Shown here: positions 32,328 to 41,535 of the stretch, piece after piece | Position numbering within the stretch: the stretch's first letter is position 1 | How the letters are laid out: each line of letters begins with the position of its first letter | NCBI GenBank assembly: GCA_009775125.1 | Contig: VSPD01000012.1 | Coordinates: 1 to 58,118, forward strand | From: Muribaculaceae bacterium | Lineage (GTDB): Bacteria > Bacteroidota > Bacteroidia > Bacteroidales > Muribaculaceae | DNA: 58,118 nucleotides | Direction of reading: 5' to 3' | Notes under the pieces: model-generated | What the model was told of the DNA's origin: nothing | The model's input: only the letters and a program-made list of their open reading frames with translations | Databases searched by the model: none | Program-made: the position numbers and the translations under genes

Positions 32328-33770
32328 TTACGTGCGCCAGAAAATGCGCAGGCGCGTGAAAAGCATGGTGATGAGCATTACGGCTGCCGTGAGAAGCACG
32401 CCTTGCAGAAATCCCATCCAGGCGGAGGTATGGAATACCGAGAGATATTTCACAAGGCCGAGCAACGAGAGCAGGGGCATGAGCAGGAGGTCGCCGGCCA
32501 CATATGCTATCATAGGGTTCTGCCCGTTCATCCACAAGAAGGCGGTGGCGCGGCGGTGGCCGAAATAGTCGCACACGATGTGGAAGAATACCAGGGCGAA
32601 GGTGGCGAGGCCGCCTGTTGCGAGCAGATACGAGAATGTGGGGCCGTCTTTCTTGATGCCGCCTTCAAAAGCCTCGAAGCAAAGCCCGGTAAGGAGCAGG
32701 GCTGTGCCAAACAGGATGAGGCGACGCCAAAGCGCGGCATCGGCCGTGGCCGTGCTGCGAGCCACTGCTATCATGGCTACACACAGAGCTGCTTCGACGG
32801 CTGTGGTGAGGAAACACTCGCGGCTGTAAAGGCCGATAAGGCAGGTCACGACAATGAGCAAAGCTCCCGAGGCCAAAATAGCGGGCAGGGCTGTCGGTTT
32901 TGTCGCGTCGGCGGAAGATGCCGAGCGCATATGGTCCATGAGCATGTCGCCGGCGGTGCTTCCGGCAAGGATGAGGAACAGGTATTTCAAATAGTCGAAA
33001 TGGTAGAACCAGGGCAGGGGAGTCCACCAACGCACGGTCTGCATCCAGCTGCCGTCGACTTCTGAGCTGAGGAAAAGTCCGGCCAGGGCAACGAGCACCC
33101 ACATGCGCCGCCACTTGTCGGTCATGGTGGCAAGATACACGATGGCGCCGAAAAATGCCATGTCGGCAAGCAGGAGGATGATAATATTGGAGGTGTTGAG
33201 GTCGAAAGCCTTGCCTCCGGCAAAGTCGCCGAAAACGAGCATGGCCGCGGCCGCGCCATAGGCTGCCACGCGTATGCCGCATGAGACGGGTTTGGGCAGA
33301 TTCCAGTTTTTCGGAAAACGCATGAACATGGCAAAGCACAAGCCGAAGGCGAGTATTGCCATCCACCATTCTTTCGGCCCGACAGTATCGGCCTGCATGT
33401 AGGGGTAATAATGCTGTATGAAAATGGCAAAAAACGTGAGCATAGCAGCCCGCGCCACAATCTGCCACGTTATCGACAGCCAAAAGCGTGTGTCGCGCAC
33501 GGCGGCGTTTTTCTCAATCTTGCGACGGAGCGAGAACGGAAATGCCGCGCCCATGGCAAAAAGAAAGAACGGAAACACGAGGTCGACCCAAGTCAGTCCT
33601 GCCATTTCCGGCACGAAAGCATGTGAGGGCGGCGGTGTCTGTGCATGGTACATCCACCCCGGCAGGATGCCGCCGGCCACTGTGGCCGACAGCACCATGG
33701 TGAGGATGGCGTAGCCGCGCAGCGCGTCGAGGCTGTGGGCACGTGTGTTCTGTTTTGCTTCGGAAGACAT
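32328..33770 (-). CDS. DUF5009 membrane protein, NagX/HGSNAT-like
   Basis: 480 residues from ATG 33770 (MSSEAKQNTRAHSLDALRG) with about 11-12 hydrophobic helices. RAHSLDALRGYAILTMVLS, the GLTWVDLVFPFFLFAMGAAFPFSL segment and NGQNPMIAYVAGDLL are typical of the family that includes heparan-alpha-glucosaminide N-acetyltransferase and bacterial NagX. Human HGSNAT acetylates glucosamine across a membrane from acetyl-CoA. The bacterial role is unproven, but NagX-like proteins recur in N-acetylglucosamine loci, which fits GH20 and AGE genes here. Confidence 0.85.
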   Translation of the reverse strand: MSSEAKQNTRAHSLDALRGYAILTMVLSATVAGGILPGWMYHAQTPPPSHAFVPEMAGLTWVDLVFPFFLFAMGAAFPFSLRRKIEKNAAVRDTRFWLSITWQIVARAAMLTFFAIFIQHYYPYMQADTVGPKEWWMAILAFGLCFAMFMRFPKNWNLPKPVSCGIRVAAYGAAAAMLVFGDFAGGKAFDLNTSNIIILLLADMAFFGAIVYLATMTDKWRRMWVLVALAGLFLSSEVDGSWMQTVRWWTPLPWFYHFDYLKYLFLILAGSTAGDMLMDHMRSASSADATKPTALPAILASGALLIVVTCLIGLYSRECFLTTAVEAALCVAMIAVARSTATADAALWRRLILFGTALLLTGLCFEAFEGGIKKDGPTFSYLLATGGLATFALVFFHIVCDYFGHRRATAFLWMNGQNPMIAYVAGDLLLMPLLSLLGLVKYLSVFHTSAWMGFLQGVLLTAAVMLITMLFTRLRIFWRT

Positions 33771-33788
33771 AAGTTTGGTGTTTTGGAT

Positions 33789-33848
33789 GCAGGAACGCAA
33801 GCCTCCGGCTTGCGAAATATTTCACAAGCCGGAGGCTCGTGTTCCTGC
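33789..33848. repeat. Palindromic repeat family R2 (GCAGGAACRCAAGCC), copy 1
   Basis: A near-perfect 60-base palindrome: GCAGGAACGCAAGCCTCCGG and, at the right, GGAGGCTCGTGTTCCTGC. It sits inside the PUL between two genes, so it would be transcribed and fold into a stable hairpin. A second copy is at 52772-52832. Confidence 0.85.
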
Positions 33849-33853
33849 ACTAT

Positions 33854-36529
33854 TTATTGGTTGAGGCCTTTTTCCACTTCGTCCCAGAGGCCTTTGTCGA
33901 TGATGTGCACGATGTCGAACACCATCAGGCCATCAGAGTCTTTGAGGTTTTGAGCTATGGTCTGCGAGAGCTTCGAGGGGTTGTCGTAGAATTGGTCTAC
34001 GAGGATGCCGCCGATGAATTTGTTATTTTTCATGATCTTGCGCAGATTGGAGCAAGAGCCTTCCACGCAATACCAGAGGCCTTCCTGCGGGCGGGAGTCG
34101 GTCTCGTTGAGCACGGCGCGGCCTTCCTTGCCATATTCGTCGGCAGTAATCACAGTGTAATAGTTGCCGGTGACATACATGTCGATAAGGTCGGCATAGC
34201 CCGTGTCCTTATAGTTGGGTGTGGCCCATTTGTAGTCGAGCGAGGGATCGTATTCGGGCGAGGCAAAGTTTACGCCCACTTCGTAGTAGGAAGGATACCA
34301 TGCGCCGGTGTAGGTGTTGAACTCAACCTTGGGGTTGGCGGTCTTGACTGCGCGGCGGGCATCGGACATGAAGTCGCGTATCACGCCCGAGCGCCATTCG
34401 TACCATTGTTTGGCGAGTTTGCCGTCGACGGGCTCGTAGCGGTCGCCTTTCTTTTTCCAGGAAAGGATGTCGGAGGGGAATTTCTTCACCTTTTTGCCGA
34501 TGTGCTTTTCAAAAGCGCGGCGCGACAGGTCGGAGAAATCGGCGGATATGCCGTCGAAGCGCACACGGTCGAGCATGAGTCCGTCGAGTTCGGGATAGAG
34601 AGTCACCAGCTCGGTCATGATGCCGATGATATATTTCTGATATTCGGGATTTACGGGGTTGGTCATGCCGCCGTATTTTTCTTTTTCCTCGGTGATGGGT
34701 ATGAGGCCGCGTTCGGGATTGAGCACGACGGAGGCCCATTCGGGATGCTCGGTGTAGACGATACCGCGGTCGACATAGTTGTGGCCGGCGCAGAACACGT
34801 TCATCGAGGCCATGACTTTGATGCCGGCCTCGTGGCCTTTTTTAATCCAATGGCCGAGGAAATCGAAGTCGGGGCGTTGGTGACCGTTCCACTCGCGCAT
34901 GCGCGGGGCAATCTTGCTGTCGTAGAGCACTTCGCCGGAGATGGGGCGCACGTCGACAACGGCGTGTGTGAATCCGAGTTTGGCTATCTTGTCGACATAG
35001 TAGTCGATAGAGTCGGGATTGGAGAATCGGGCGAAATTGCCGGTGCCGTCGATCCACATCAGTTTGGGCTTTTCAGGCTGTTCGGTCACGCTTTTTGCAG
35101 GCGCGTCGCCGAAGTAGACGCGGCCGTTGCGGTCGGTGGCGCGCACACTCACGCGGGCGGTGGGGTCTTTGGGCGTGCAGCGGAAAAGGTGGTCGGTCTT
35201 GTTGGGGTAGACCCATTCGTAGACCACGCGTTCGCGGTCGGCGCAAATGTCGAGAGCGAGGGGGTCGTAGCCGTCGTAACGGGTCATCTCGCCCATCACC
35301 TTGCCGTTTTCGAGCCATTCCACTTTCCATGTGCTGTCGTAGTTCCATACGTTGGCTATGATGTCGGCGGGAGCGCCCTTGTCGGCTCCGGCAGGGTAGA
35401 CGCGCATCTGGTAGGTGTCGGGCTGTCCGGCGCTCTTGTAGAGCCAGTTCACGTCGGTGCCGTCGACATCGTAGACGCCGTAGCCCATCGGAGTGCCGTC
35501 GGAGCATATGGGAGCTTTCCACCAGATGCCGCAGGCGGCAGCCGTGTTGTGCTCCATGAGCGAGTCGGAGAACACGACATTTTGGTTGTAATGCGTGTGG
35601 CCGGAGAGGATGTGGGCGTTGCGGCCTTCGAGCATCTTGTAGAGGCTGCGGGCGTTTACGGTCTCATCTTGAATAAGAGTGTTGTATTTAAGTTTCGGGG
35701 TGGAGGAGGTGGGGATGTGCATCATCACGAAAATCACATTGTCCTCGGGCACGTAAGAGAGGTCCTGTTCGAGCCAGCGGAAGGTGCGCTCGTCGATGTA
35801 GCCGATATACTGGTAGTCGCGGTTGACGTAGAAGCAGTTGTCGAGCACGATGTAGTGGGCCTTGCCTTTGTTGAAGGAGTAGCAAACGGGGCCGAACTGA
35901 TTCTCGAAGTTGGTAAACGACTTTTCGAAGGTGCGTCCGCCGTAGGTCATGTCGTGGTTGCCGATGACGCGGTAGATGGGGCGTTTGAAGCCTTTGTTCA
36001 CCTCGACGGAGGCCGGGTAGAGCCAAGGGCTGTCGCCCACGATGTCGCCAAGGTCGACGGCAAACACGTCGCGTCCGGCGCAGTTGACGGAGGCATATTC
36101 GTCCATATCGGCCATCATGGGTATGAGCTTGCGCAGGTCGCTTTCAGACGTCACTTGCGCGTCGGCCTGAGCAAACACCGTGTGATGAGTGTCGTCGACG
36201 GGGTTGCGGCGCAGCTTGAAGTCGTAGGATGCGGCGGGAGCGTCCTCGTTGTATGCAATATAGTAGACGGGGATTGTCACGTCCTTCATCTCTGGGAGCC
36301 ATCCCGAAGGAGTGGAAACGAACACATGGCGCACGTCGCGTGTGCCGTCGAAAGAGTAGGTGCCGTCGGCGGCCGTGGCCGTGCAGTCGATGCCGTTGGA
36401 CACCACTGCTCCCGCTATCGGCTTGCCGGCCGTGTCGGTGACACGGCCTTTGATATCGGCGTATTTCTTGGCCTGGGCCGAGCCAAGGGCAAGAGCAATG
36501 GCGGTAAGGGTCAATAAATATCTTTTCAT
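33854..36529 (-). CDS. Calcineurin-like metallophosphoesterase fused to a GHL10-like glycosidase domain
   Basis: 891 residues with signal peptide MKRYLLTLTAIALALGSAQA. Residues about 25-108 form a MetallophosN Ig-like domain; about 115-345 the metallophosphoesterase with D122, GDIVGD (161-166), GNHD (190-193), H271 and GHTH (310-313); about 350-480 a MetallophosC domain. From about 488 to the end is a glycosyl-hydrolase-like-10 TIM barrel (LMWIDGTGNFARF, FTHAVVDVRPISGEVLY, GLMLDRVRFDGI). The first metal motif is DAQ rather than DxH, as in related Bacteroidetes proteins. The barrel is clearly paralogous to the next gene's product. Joining a phosphoesterase to a glycosidase-like domain suggests a phosphate-bearing glycan (inference). 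Confidence 0.88.
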   Translation of the reverse strand: MKRYLLTLTAIALALGSAQAKKYADIKGRVTDTAGKPIAGAVVSNGIDCTATAADGTYSFDGTRDVRHVFVSTPSGWLPEMKDVTIPVYYIAYNEDAPAASYDFKLRRNPVDDTHHTVFAQADAQVTSESDLRKLIPMMADMDEYASVNCAGRDVFAVDLGDIVGDSPWLYPASVEVNKGFKRPIYRVIGNHDMTYGGRTFEKSFTNFENQFGPVCYSFNKGKAHYIVLDNCFYVNRDYQYIGYIDERTFRWLEQDLSYVPEDNVIFVMMHIPTSSTPKLKYNTLIQDETVNARSLYKMLEGRNAHILSGHTHYNQNVVFSDSLMEHNTAAACGIWWKAPICSDGTPMGYGVYDVDGTDVNWLYKSAGQPDTYQMRVYPAGADKGAPADIIANVWNYDSTWKVEWLENGKVMGEMTRYDGYDPLALDICADRERVVYEWVYPNKTDHLFRCTPKDPTARVSVRATDRNGRVYFGDAPAKSVTEQPEKPKLMWIDGTGNFARFSNPDSIDYYVDKIAKLGFTHAVVDVRPISGEVLYDSKIAPRMREWNGHQRPDFDFLGHWIKKGHEAGIKVMASMNVFCAGHNYVDRGIVYTEHPEWASVVLNPERGLIPITEEKEKYGGMTNPVNPEYQKYIIGIMTELVTLYPELDGLMLDRVRFDGISADFSDLSRRAFEKHIGKKVKKFPSDILSWKKKGDRYEPVDGKLAKQWYEWRSGVIRDFMSDARRAVKTANPKVEFNTYTGAWYPSYYEVGVNFASPEYDPSLDYKWATPNYKDTGYADLIDMYVTGNYYTVITADEYGKEGRAVLNETDSRPQEGLWYCVEGSCSNLRKIMKNNKFIGGILVDQFYDNPSKLSQTIAQNLKDSDGLMVFDIVHIIDKGLWDEVEKGLNQ

Positions 36530-36562
36530 CTTTTTGTGATTGGTTGGTCGGGGAGGAAGTCT

Positions 36563-37951
36563 TTACTTTTCGAGGGAGTCGAGATAGTTGTCGATACCGG
36601 TGCGGCAAGCGTTCCAATAGTCGAATTTACGCACGTGGCAAAGGTCGAAGATGAACATGCCGGCGGAGCTGGCGTTGATGCAGGCGTCGATTACCTTGGG
36701 GATGTCGGCCGCACGGTTGCCGTCGACCCATCCGGTGGAGTTGCCCACGTCGGGGCCGCCTGCGTAAGGCACGTTTTTGAGATATTTTCCGGCGAGAGTG
36801 CAGAAGCCTTGCGACGACCATTCGCCCGTGCCGTAGATGCGGTCGGCCGAGGCATATGCGCCGATGAGCATTATGTCGCAGTGGTCGGCATAGCCGTAGT
36901 TGCGGTAGTCGGCATTGGCCCATGATGTGAAGCCGTCGGCGGCAGGATTATAGTCGGGGTGTGCCCAGTTGACGCCGCTTTCGTAGTAGGTCGAGTACCA
37001 CGCGCCCACATATGCGCCGAATTTAATTTCCGGATTCACGCCGCGCACAGCGTCGCCGGCCTTTACGATGAAGTCGTGGATTGTCTTGGCGCGGAAAGCG
37101 AGCCATTGCTTCATGTATTGCTTGCCGTCGGCGAGTTTGGAGCCTCCGGCGGCGATGATGTCTTCGGGATAGTTTGCAAGTGAAACGCCGGCATAGGCTT
37201 CGAATTTTTCACGCGAGATGTCGGAGAAGTCGGTTTGGAGGCCCTCGTCGCTGTATCGGCAGCGGTCGAGCAGGATTCCGTCGACATCATATGCTGCAAT
37301 GTCTTTGAGGATGCCGATGATATAGGCTTGCACATCGTCGTTGGCCGGGTTGAGGAAGCGTGCGCCGTAATCGTCGATAGAGGGGTCGAGGGTGGATTTG
37401 AATCCGTCGGCGGTGTTTATCACCGTGGCCCAGCCGGCGCGGTCCTCGTCGCGGTAGAGCATGCCTATTGTGCCCATGCCGTAGGGGCATTTGTATCCGC
37501 CCACAAAGGTGTTGATGGATGCGTAGACGTTAAGGCCGAGTTCGTGGCCATAGTCGATGAAAGTCTGGAGGTAGTCCCACGAGGCGGTGCGGTCGACCCA
37601 GGCATATCCTGCCGATGTCCATACATCGAGTTTCTCGAGGCGGTGCGCCGCAGTGGTCTTGTCGAAAAGCACGTCGCCGGTGGTGGGGCGCACATCGACA
37701 ACAATGTCGGTGAATCCGCACTCCTTCACTTTTTTGAGGTCGGCGAGGATGTTTTCCTTGCTGTTGGCAAAACGCTCAAAATTACCTCCGGCATCGATCC
37801 ACACGAAGCGGGCCTTCTCCACGGTCTCGGGCGTGTCGGGCTTGGTATCGGGGGCATCGGGCTCGGGCCAGTACATAACGTCATTATTTTTTTCGCTGCA
37901 AGCGGTCGCTAAAATGGCGGTTGCCGCCAGAAAGAGATGTTTGAGTTTCAT
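36563..37951 (-). CDS. GHL10-like glycosyl hydrolase-like lipoprotein
   Basis: 462 residues from ATG 37951 with lipobox ATAC (MKLKHLFLAATAILATACSE). The barrel shares all main landmarks with the fusion protein downstream: FVWIDAGGNFERF, FTDIVVDVRPTTGDVLFD, GHELGLNVYASINTF, DGILLDRCRYSD, FGAYVGAWYSTYYE. This is the GHL10/family-10-like fold (PF02638-type), probably a surface or periplasmic glycosidase. Exact specificity is unknown. It precedes the phosphoesterase fusion by 33 bases and follows a hairpin terminator. Confidence 0.83.
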   Translation of the reverse strand: MKLKHLFLAATAILATACSEKNNDVMYWPEPDAPDTKPDTPETVEKARFVWIDAGGNFERFANSKENILADLKKVKECGFTDIVVDVRPTTGDVLFDKTTAAHRLEKLDVWTSAGYAWVDRTASWDYLQTFIDYGHELGLNVYASINTFVGGYKCPYGMGTIGMLYRDEDRAGWATVINTADGFKSTLDPSIDDYGARFLNPANDDVQAYIIGILKDIAAYDVDGILLDRCRYSDEGLQTDFSDISREKFEAYAGVSLANYPEDIIAAGGSKLADGKQYMKQWLAFRAKTIHDFIVKAGDAVRGVNPEIKFGAYVGAWYSTYYESGVNWAHPDYNPAADGFTSWANADYRNYGYADHCDIMLIGAYASADRIYGTGEWSSQGFCTLAGKYLKNVPYAGGPDVGNSTGWVDGNRAADIPKVIDACINASSAGMFIFDLCHVRKFDYWNACRTGIDNYLDSLEK

Positions 37952-38069
37952 GATTTTGGGAAGTTGGGAAGTGGGGGAGATTTTTAAGGGGCGCCGCGTA
38001 GAAACGCAGGGCACGATGGCGGTTTCGAATGTTTATCCTTTATACCTTATCCTTTGTACTTGGAAAAAG

Positions 38070-38105
38070 CCCGGCGGCAGGGCGGAAATGTCGACTGCCG
38101 CCGGG
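38070..38105 (-). terminator. Internal hairpin terminator within the PUL
   Basis: 11-bp perfect GC-rich stem CCCGGCGGCAG / CTGCCGCCGGG with a 14-base loop, followed on the minus strand by CTTTTTCC, starting 22 bases after the DUF5018 stop. It probably lowers transcription of the downstream enzyme genes relative to SusCD. Confidence 0.75.
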
Positions 38106-38127
38106 ATTGAGCGTGAAGTTGAAATTT

Positions 38128-39819
38128 TTATTTGGCGATACAGTCGGCCGACCATCCGCCTACCACGCCTGAGTTGTGGCCGTAGTAGTAGATATAGATG
38201 GAGTAGCCGTCGGCCGAGGGAGCGATAACGACGTCGCCGGAGGCTGTGCCTGCGTCGCCCGACTGGAACCAGGCGGGGTTGTTGGCGAGGACGAGGTTGG
38301 ACGGGCCTGTAACGTCGGAGCCGGAACCGAGGGCCGAGGGATCGTCGACGTTGTAGAGGTAGAGCTGCGGGCCCATGCCCCAGTGGGGGAAGTGGCTTTC
38401 AACAAAGAGGGCGAGATAGTTCACATTGTTGAACATCTTGCTGTCGAGGCTGTTGGGATTGAGGCCCCAGCCCGATGTGTCGGAGCCGATAGCCACGGGC
38501 ACTGATCCGTCCTCAAACATCCAGTGGAGTTTCGAGGGCTCGTAGTGGGATTCAAACCAGCCGTTGTTGGCTGCGAGCGATGCGGGCACTACGGTATTGA
38601 TGTTTACGGGAGCGTTGCCCCATGAAATGCCGGTTGCGGCAAAGTTGACGGTTTTCACTTCGGTTACAGCACCGTCGATTACACGCATTGTCACGATGTC
38701 GCTCGATGATGTTACGCCGGCGACGCCTCCGCAAGTGAGGGTGATGAGGGCCTCGGTGTCGATATTGCCGATACATTTGATGCGACCGACGGGCAGTGAG
38801 AGCGGGTTGGCGACGGAGTGCAGGAGCACGGGAGCGTCGTTGACGGAAGATGTGCGGTAGATGTTGACGGTTTCGTGTCCGCCGGCTTTGTTCACAATCA
38901 GCAGGTGGCCGCCTTCGTCGTTGGTGATGAGGCCGGGAGTGGCGTTGCCCAGGTTGATGGTTCCTTCCTTGGAGCCGGTCACTTTGTTGACATAGATGGG
39001 GGTGGAGCCGTCGCCTGCGCATATAACGAGGCTTCCGCCCACAACACCGAGCGACGGGCCGATAGCCGTTTTGTAGTTAGGCATTCCCCAGTTCGACACG
39101 GGGTCGATATTGAAGAGTTGCTCGAGGCTTTGGGTGTTGAATCCCTTGTCGATAGTGGCCGGGCGTTCTTTCACTACGGTGAATTCCTGCGATGTGGTGC
39201 CGTTGTGGGCCGTTACGGTGAATTTGAAGGGGTCGTTGAAATTGTGGGGCTGCGAGGGGTCGGGCGACACGGTGGCGTGGGGCGACACCTGGATGGTGGC
39301 GGTAGCGGCCGAGAGGTCGTCGCCGGAGATGATGGAGATTTTCTTGTTGGCCTTGTCGATAACGCCCACGAGCGAGGGATCGTCGATGGCAAACGAGATC
39401 ATGTCGCATTTGTCAGATTTCACGCGCTCGCCGGTGATGCAGATACGCTTCTGCACGCCCTGGGCGTTGGTGAACGTAAACCAGTTTTCCTTGGTGAGGT
39501 CGAGTATTGTAAGTGCGGGCTTGAGGAAGCAGTTCTTTTCGAGTTCGGCCTGCACGCGCACCTTGGTCATGTATTCTGCCGTCTCGTTATCGGAGGATTC
39601 GGGATAGAAGAACGGCACGGGGATTACGAGGCGTTCGGGCATGTCTTCGCCAATGGAGAGTTTTGCCATTTCCTGGTCGACAAAAGGCCCCGAAGTGAAT
39701 ATAGCCGTGAGCGAGGTTATGGCCTGGCGGTCGGCGGTGGCGGGCACGTATTCACGCTCTGCGCACGATGTGGAGAGGATGAGGGCGGCCGCGCCTATGA
39801 TTGACATTATTTTTTTCAT
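38128..39819 (-). CDS. DUF5018-type PUL surface lipoprotein
   Basis: 563 residues with lipoprotein signal MKKIMSIIGAAALILSTSCAE. N-terminal Ig-like segments (ITSLTAIFTSGPFVDQEMAKL; FKFTVTAHNGTTSQEFTVVKE) precede a likely beta-propeller-like C-terminal half with TINLGNATPGLITNDEGG and WYESHYEPSKLHWMF-type strands. DUF5018 proteins sit directly after SusD in many PULs, in the SusE/SusF position, and are presumed glycan-binding proteins on the cell surface. It lies 44 bases after susD. Confidence 0.75.
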   Translation of the reverse strand: MKKIMSIIGAAALILSTSCAEREYVPATADRQAITSLTAIFTSGPFVDQEMAKLSIGEDMPERLVIPVPFFYPESSDNETAEYMTKVRVQAELEKNCFLKPALTILDLTKENWFTFTNAQGVQKRICITGERVKSDKCDMISFAIDDPSLVGVIDKANKKISIISGDDLSAATATIQVSPHATVSPDPSQPHNFNDPFKFTVTAHNGTTSQEFTVVKERPATIDKGFNTQSLEQLFNIDPVSNWGMPNYKTAIGPSLGVVGGSLVICAGDGSTPIYVNKVTGSKEGTINLGNATPGLITNDEGGHLLIVNKAGGHETVNIYRTSSVNDAPVLLHSVANPLSLPVGRIKCIGNIDTEALITLTCGGVAGVTSSSDIVTMRVIDGAVTEVKTVNFAATGISWGNAPVNINTVVPASLAANNGWFESHYEPSKLHWMFEDGSVPVAIGSDTSGWGLNPNSLDSKMFNNVNYLALFVESHFPHWGMGPQLYLYNVDDPSALGSGSDVTGPSNLVLANNPAWFQSGDAGTASGDVVIAPSADGYSIYIYYYGHNSGVVGGWSADCIAK

Positions 39820-39863
39820 TGTCGTTGTAATGTTGAGATTGTCACTAAGACTTTATACATTTG

Positions 39864-41522
39864 TTATTTCCACTCGGGGAATTGGGTTACAGCGGCGTTG
39901 TTGTTGATTTCGTTGGCGGGCAACGGGAAGCGGTTGAGTTTGGCCGGATAGTTGCGGTCGCGGTCGTCGACGCTTACGTAGCTGTAAACAAACGAGCCAT
40001 TGGGCTGCTGGTCGATGCGCAGGCCGTGGACCTGGTAGCCGTTCAAGCCGGTGGGATATGTCTTTTCGGCATCGCCCCAGCGGCGGAGGTCCCAGTACCA
40101 GAAGCCTTCGAAGGCGAGTTCCACCTTGCGTTCCTGGCGGATTGCGCTCCAGAGGGCGTCGCCATTTTTGTCGATGTAGGGCAGGTTTACGCGCGAGCGT
40201 ATTTTCTTGATGGCGGCGTTGGCTCCTGCGGCGTCGTTGGTGCGGTAGCAGGCCTCGGCTTTGTTGAGGAGCACTTCGGCGTAGCGGATAATGGTTGACG
40301 GCTGCGATGATTTCACGGTGGCGATCACATCGTGCGACTCGTCGACGAGTTTGCGCAGGAAGTAGCCGGTGGTGGTGCGTCCTTTGGGGTCTTGTTCGAT
40401 GTTCCACACGCAGAAGCCGTCGGCTCCTCCGACAAACGATTCGATCGTGCGGCCTTTCCATGCGGCTCCGTTATAGAGCACGGAGGCGTGGAAGCGAGGC
40501 TCGAGGTCGGCGTAGGGCGGGGTGTCGGTCACATCCGATTTGTGCCATGCGCTCCAGTCGGGGTGGCCGCCTGTGGCATATTCGTAAGATTCCACCATTT
40601 CCTGGGTAGGGGTGCCGTAGCCGCCGCCTGCCTGGCCGTGCATCGAGTAGTCGCCTCCGGGGGTGTAATAGTAGTCGAACTCGTGGCATACGTCCTGGCT
40701 GAGGTCGAAGACGTATTGGAGGATGGCTTCGCGGTTGCCGGCGGCGATTTCCTTGCCGTAGGCGTCGGCGTAGTTGCTTTCGAGGTCGTAGCCGAGTTTT
40801 TCCACTTCTTCGGCGGCAGATTTCACCACATCGTAGCGTCCGGCGTAGAGCATGGCGCGTGTCATGAAAGCGTAAGCCTGGCCTTTGTTGAGGCGGCCCG
40901 ATGTCTTGGCTGCGGGCTCGAGGTTCTCGGATGCGTATTTAAGGTCTTGATAGATGAATTCCCAAGCCTCGGCTTCGGTGTTGAGAGCGCGGTTCTCGGT
41001 GATGGCGCTGAGGTCCTCATCGTAGAGAATCACGTCTTTGTAGCGTTTCACCAGGTCGAAGTACATGTATGCGCGCAAGAACCGGAGTTCGGCTTCGAGG
41101 CGCGTTGTCTGCTCGGGCGTGAGCGCTCCGTAGGTGTGGAGGCCGTGGAGGGCTTCGTTGACGCGGCGTATCGAGTTGTAGCGTGAGCCCCAGTAGCCGA
41201 GGTAGGTGTCGACATATGAGGAAGATAGGGTCGAGCCGCCGTAGGCGATTTCGCTGGGGATGAAGCAAAGGCGGTTGTAGAGATACGAACCGTACTTCAT
41301 CTGGTCGGTGAGCGCGTCGGTCATGCCGGCCAGGCTTTGCTGCTCGTTGATGTCGTAAACGAAGCTGTAAAGGTAGTTTACGGCAAGTTCGGCAGTATTG
41401 ATATCTTTCCACACGCCCTTGTCAGAAACCTTGTCGGTCGGCGTCATATCGAGATAGTCGTTGCACGAGGCGAAGCTCAGGGCGGCGCCGGCAATCAATA
41501 ATCCTGAAATATATTTGTTCAT
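39864..41522 (-). CDS. susD: SusD/RagB family nutrient-uptake outer membrane lipoprotein
   Basis: 552 residues, lipobox FASC (ALSFASCNDYLDMTP). SusD hallmarks: N-terminal NDYLDMTPTDKVSD, helical TPR-like region with EAELRFLRAYMYFDLVKRY, and C-terminal IRYAEVLLNKAEACYRTND, AIKKIRSRVNLP and RQERKVELAFEGFWYWDLRRWGDAE. It forms a lid on the SusC transporter and captures oligosaccharide. It follows susC by 13 bases. The substrate cannot be read from sequence. The symbol denotes family membership, not the starch system. Confidence 0.97.
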   Translation of the reverse strand: MNKYISGLLIAGAALSFASCNDYLDMTPTDKVSDKGVWKDINTAELAVNYLYSFVYDINEQQSLAGMTDALTDQMKYGSYLYNRLCFIPSEIAYGGSTLSSSYVDTYLGYWGSRYNSIRRVNEALHGLHTYGALTPEQTTRLEAELRFLRAYMYFDLVKRYKDVILYDEDLSAITENRALNTEAEAWEFIYQDLKYASENLEPAAKTSGRLNKGQAYAFMTRAMLYAGRYDVVKSAAEEVEKLGYDLESNYADAYGKEIAAGNREAILQYVFDLSQDVCHEFDYYYTPGGDYSMHGQAGGGYGTPTQEMVESYEYATGGHPDWSAWHKSDVTDTPPYADLEPRFHASVLYNGAAWKGRTIESFVGGADGFCVWNIEQDPKGRTTTGYFLRKLVDESHDVIATVKSSQPSTIIRYAEVLLNKAEACYRTNDAAGANAAIKKIRSRVNLPYIDKNGDALWSAIRQERKVELAFEGFWYWDLRRWGDAEKTYPTGLNGYQVHGLRIDQQPNGSFVYSYVSVDDRDRNYPAKLNRFPLPANEINNNAAVTQFPEWK

Positions 41523-41535
41523 CTTTTAAAATCTG

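Noticed and set aside
32311..32574. Upstream extension of the GH20 fusion
   Set aside because: Low-quality Arg/His/Pro-rich sequence overlapping DUF5009; signal peptide starts at 32310.
33839..36517. An 892-codon open frame on the plus strand opposite the phosphoesterase-GHL10 gene
   Set aside because: It is a shadow of GC-rich codons: composition is Val/Gly/His/Ala-rich with no family motif, while the minus strand has complete domain motifs.
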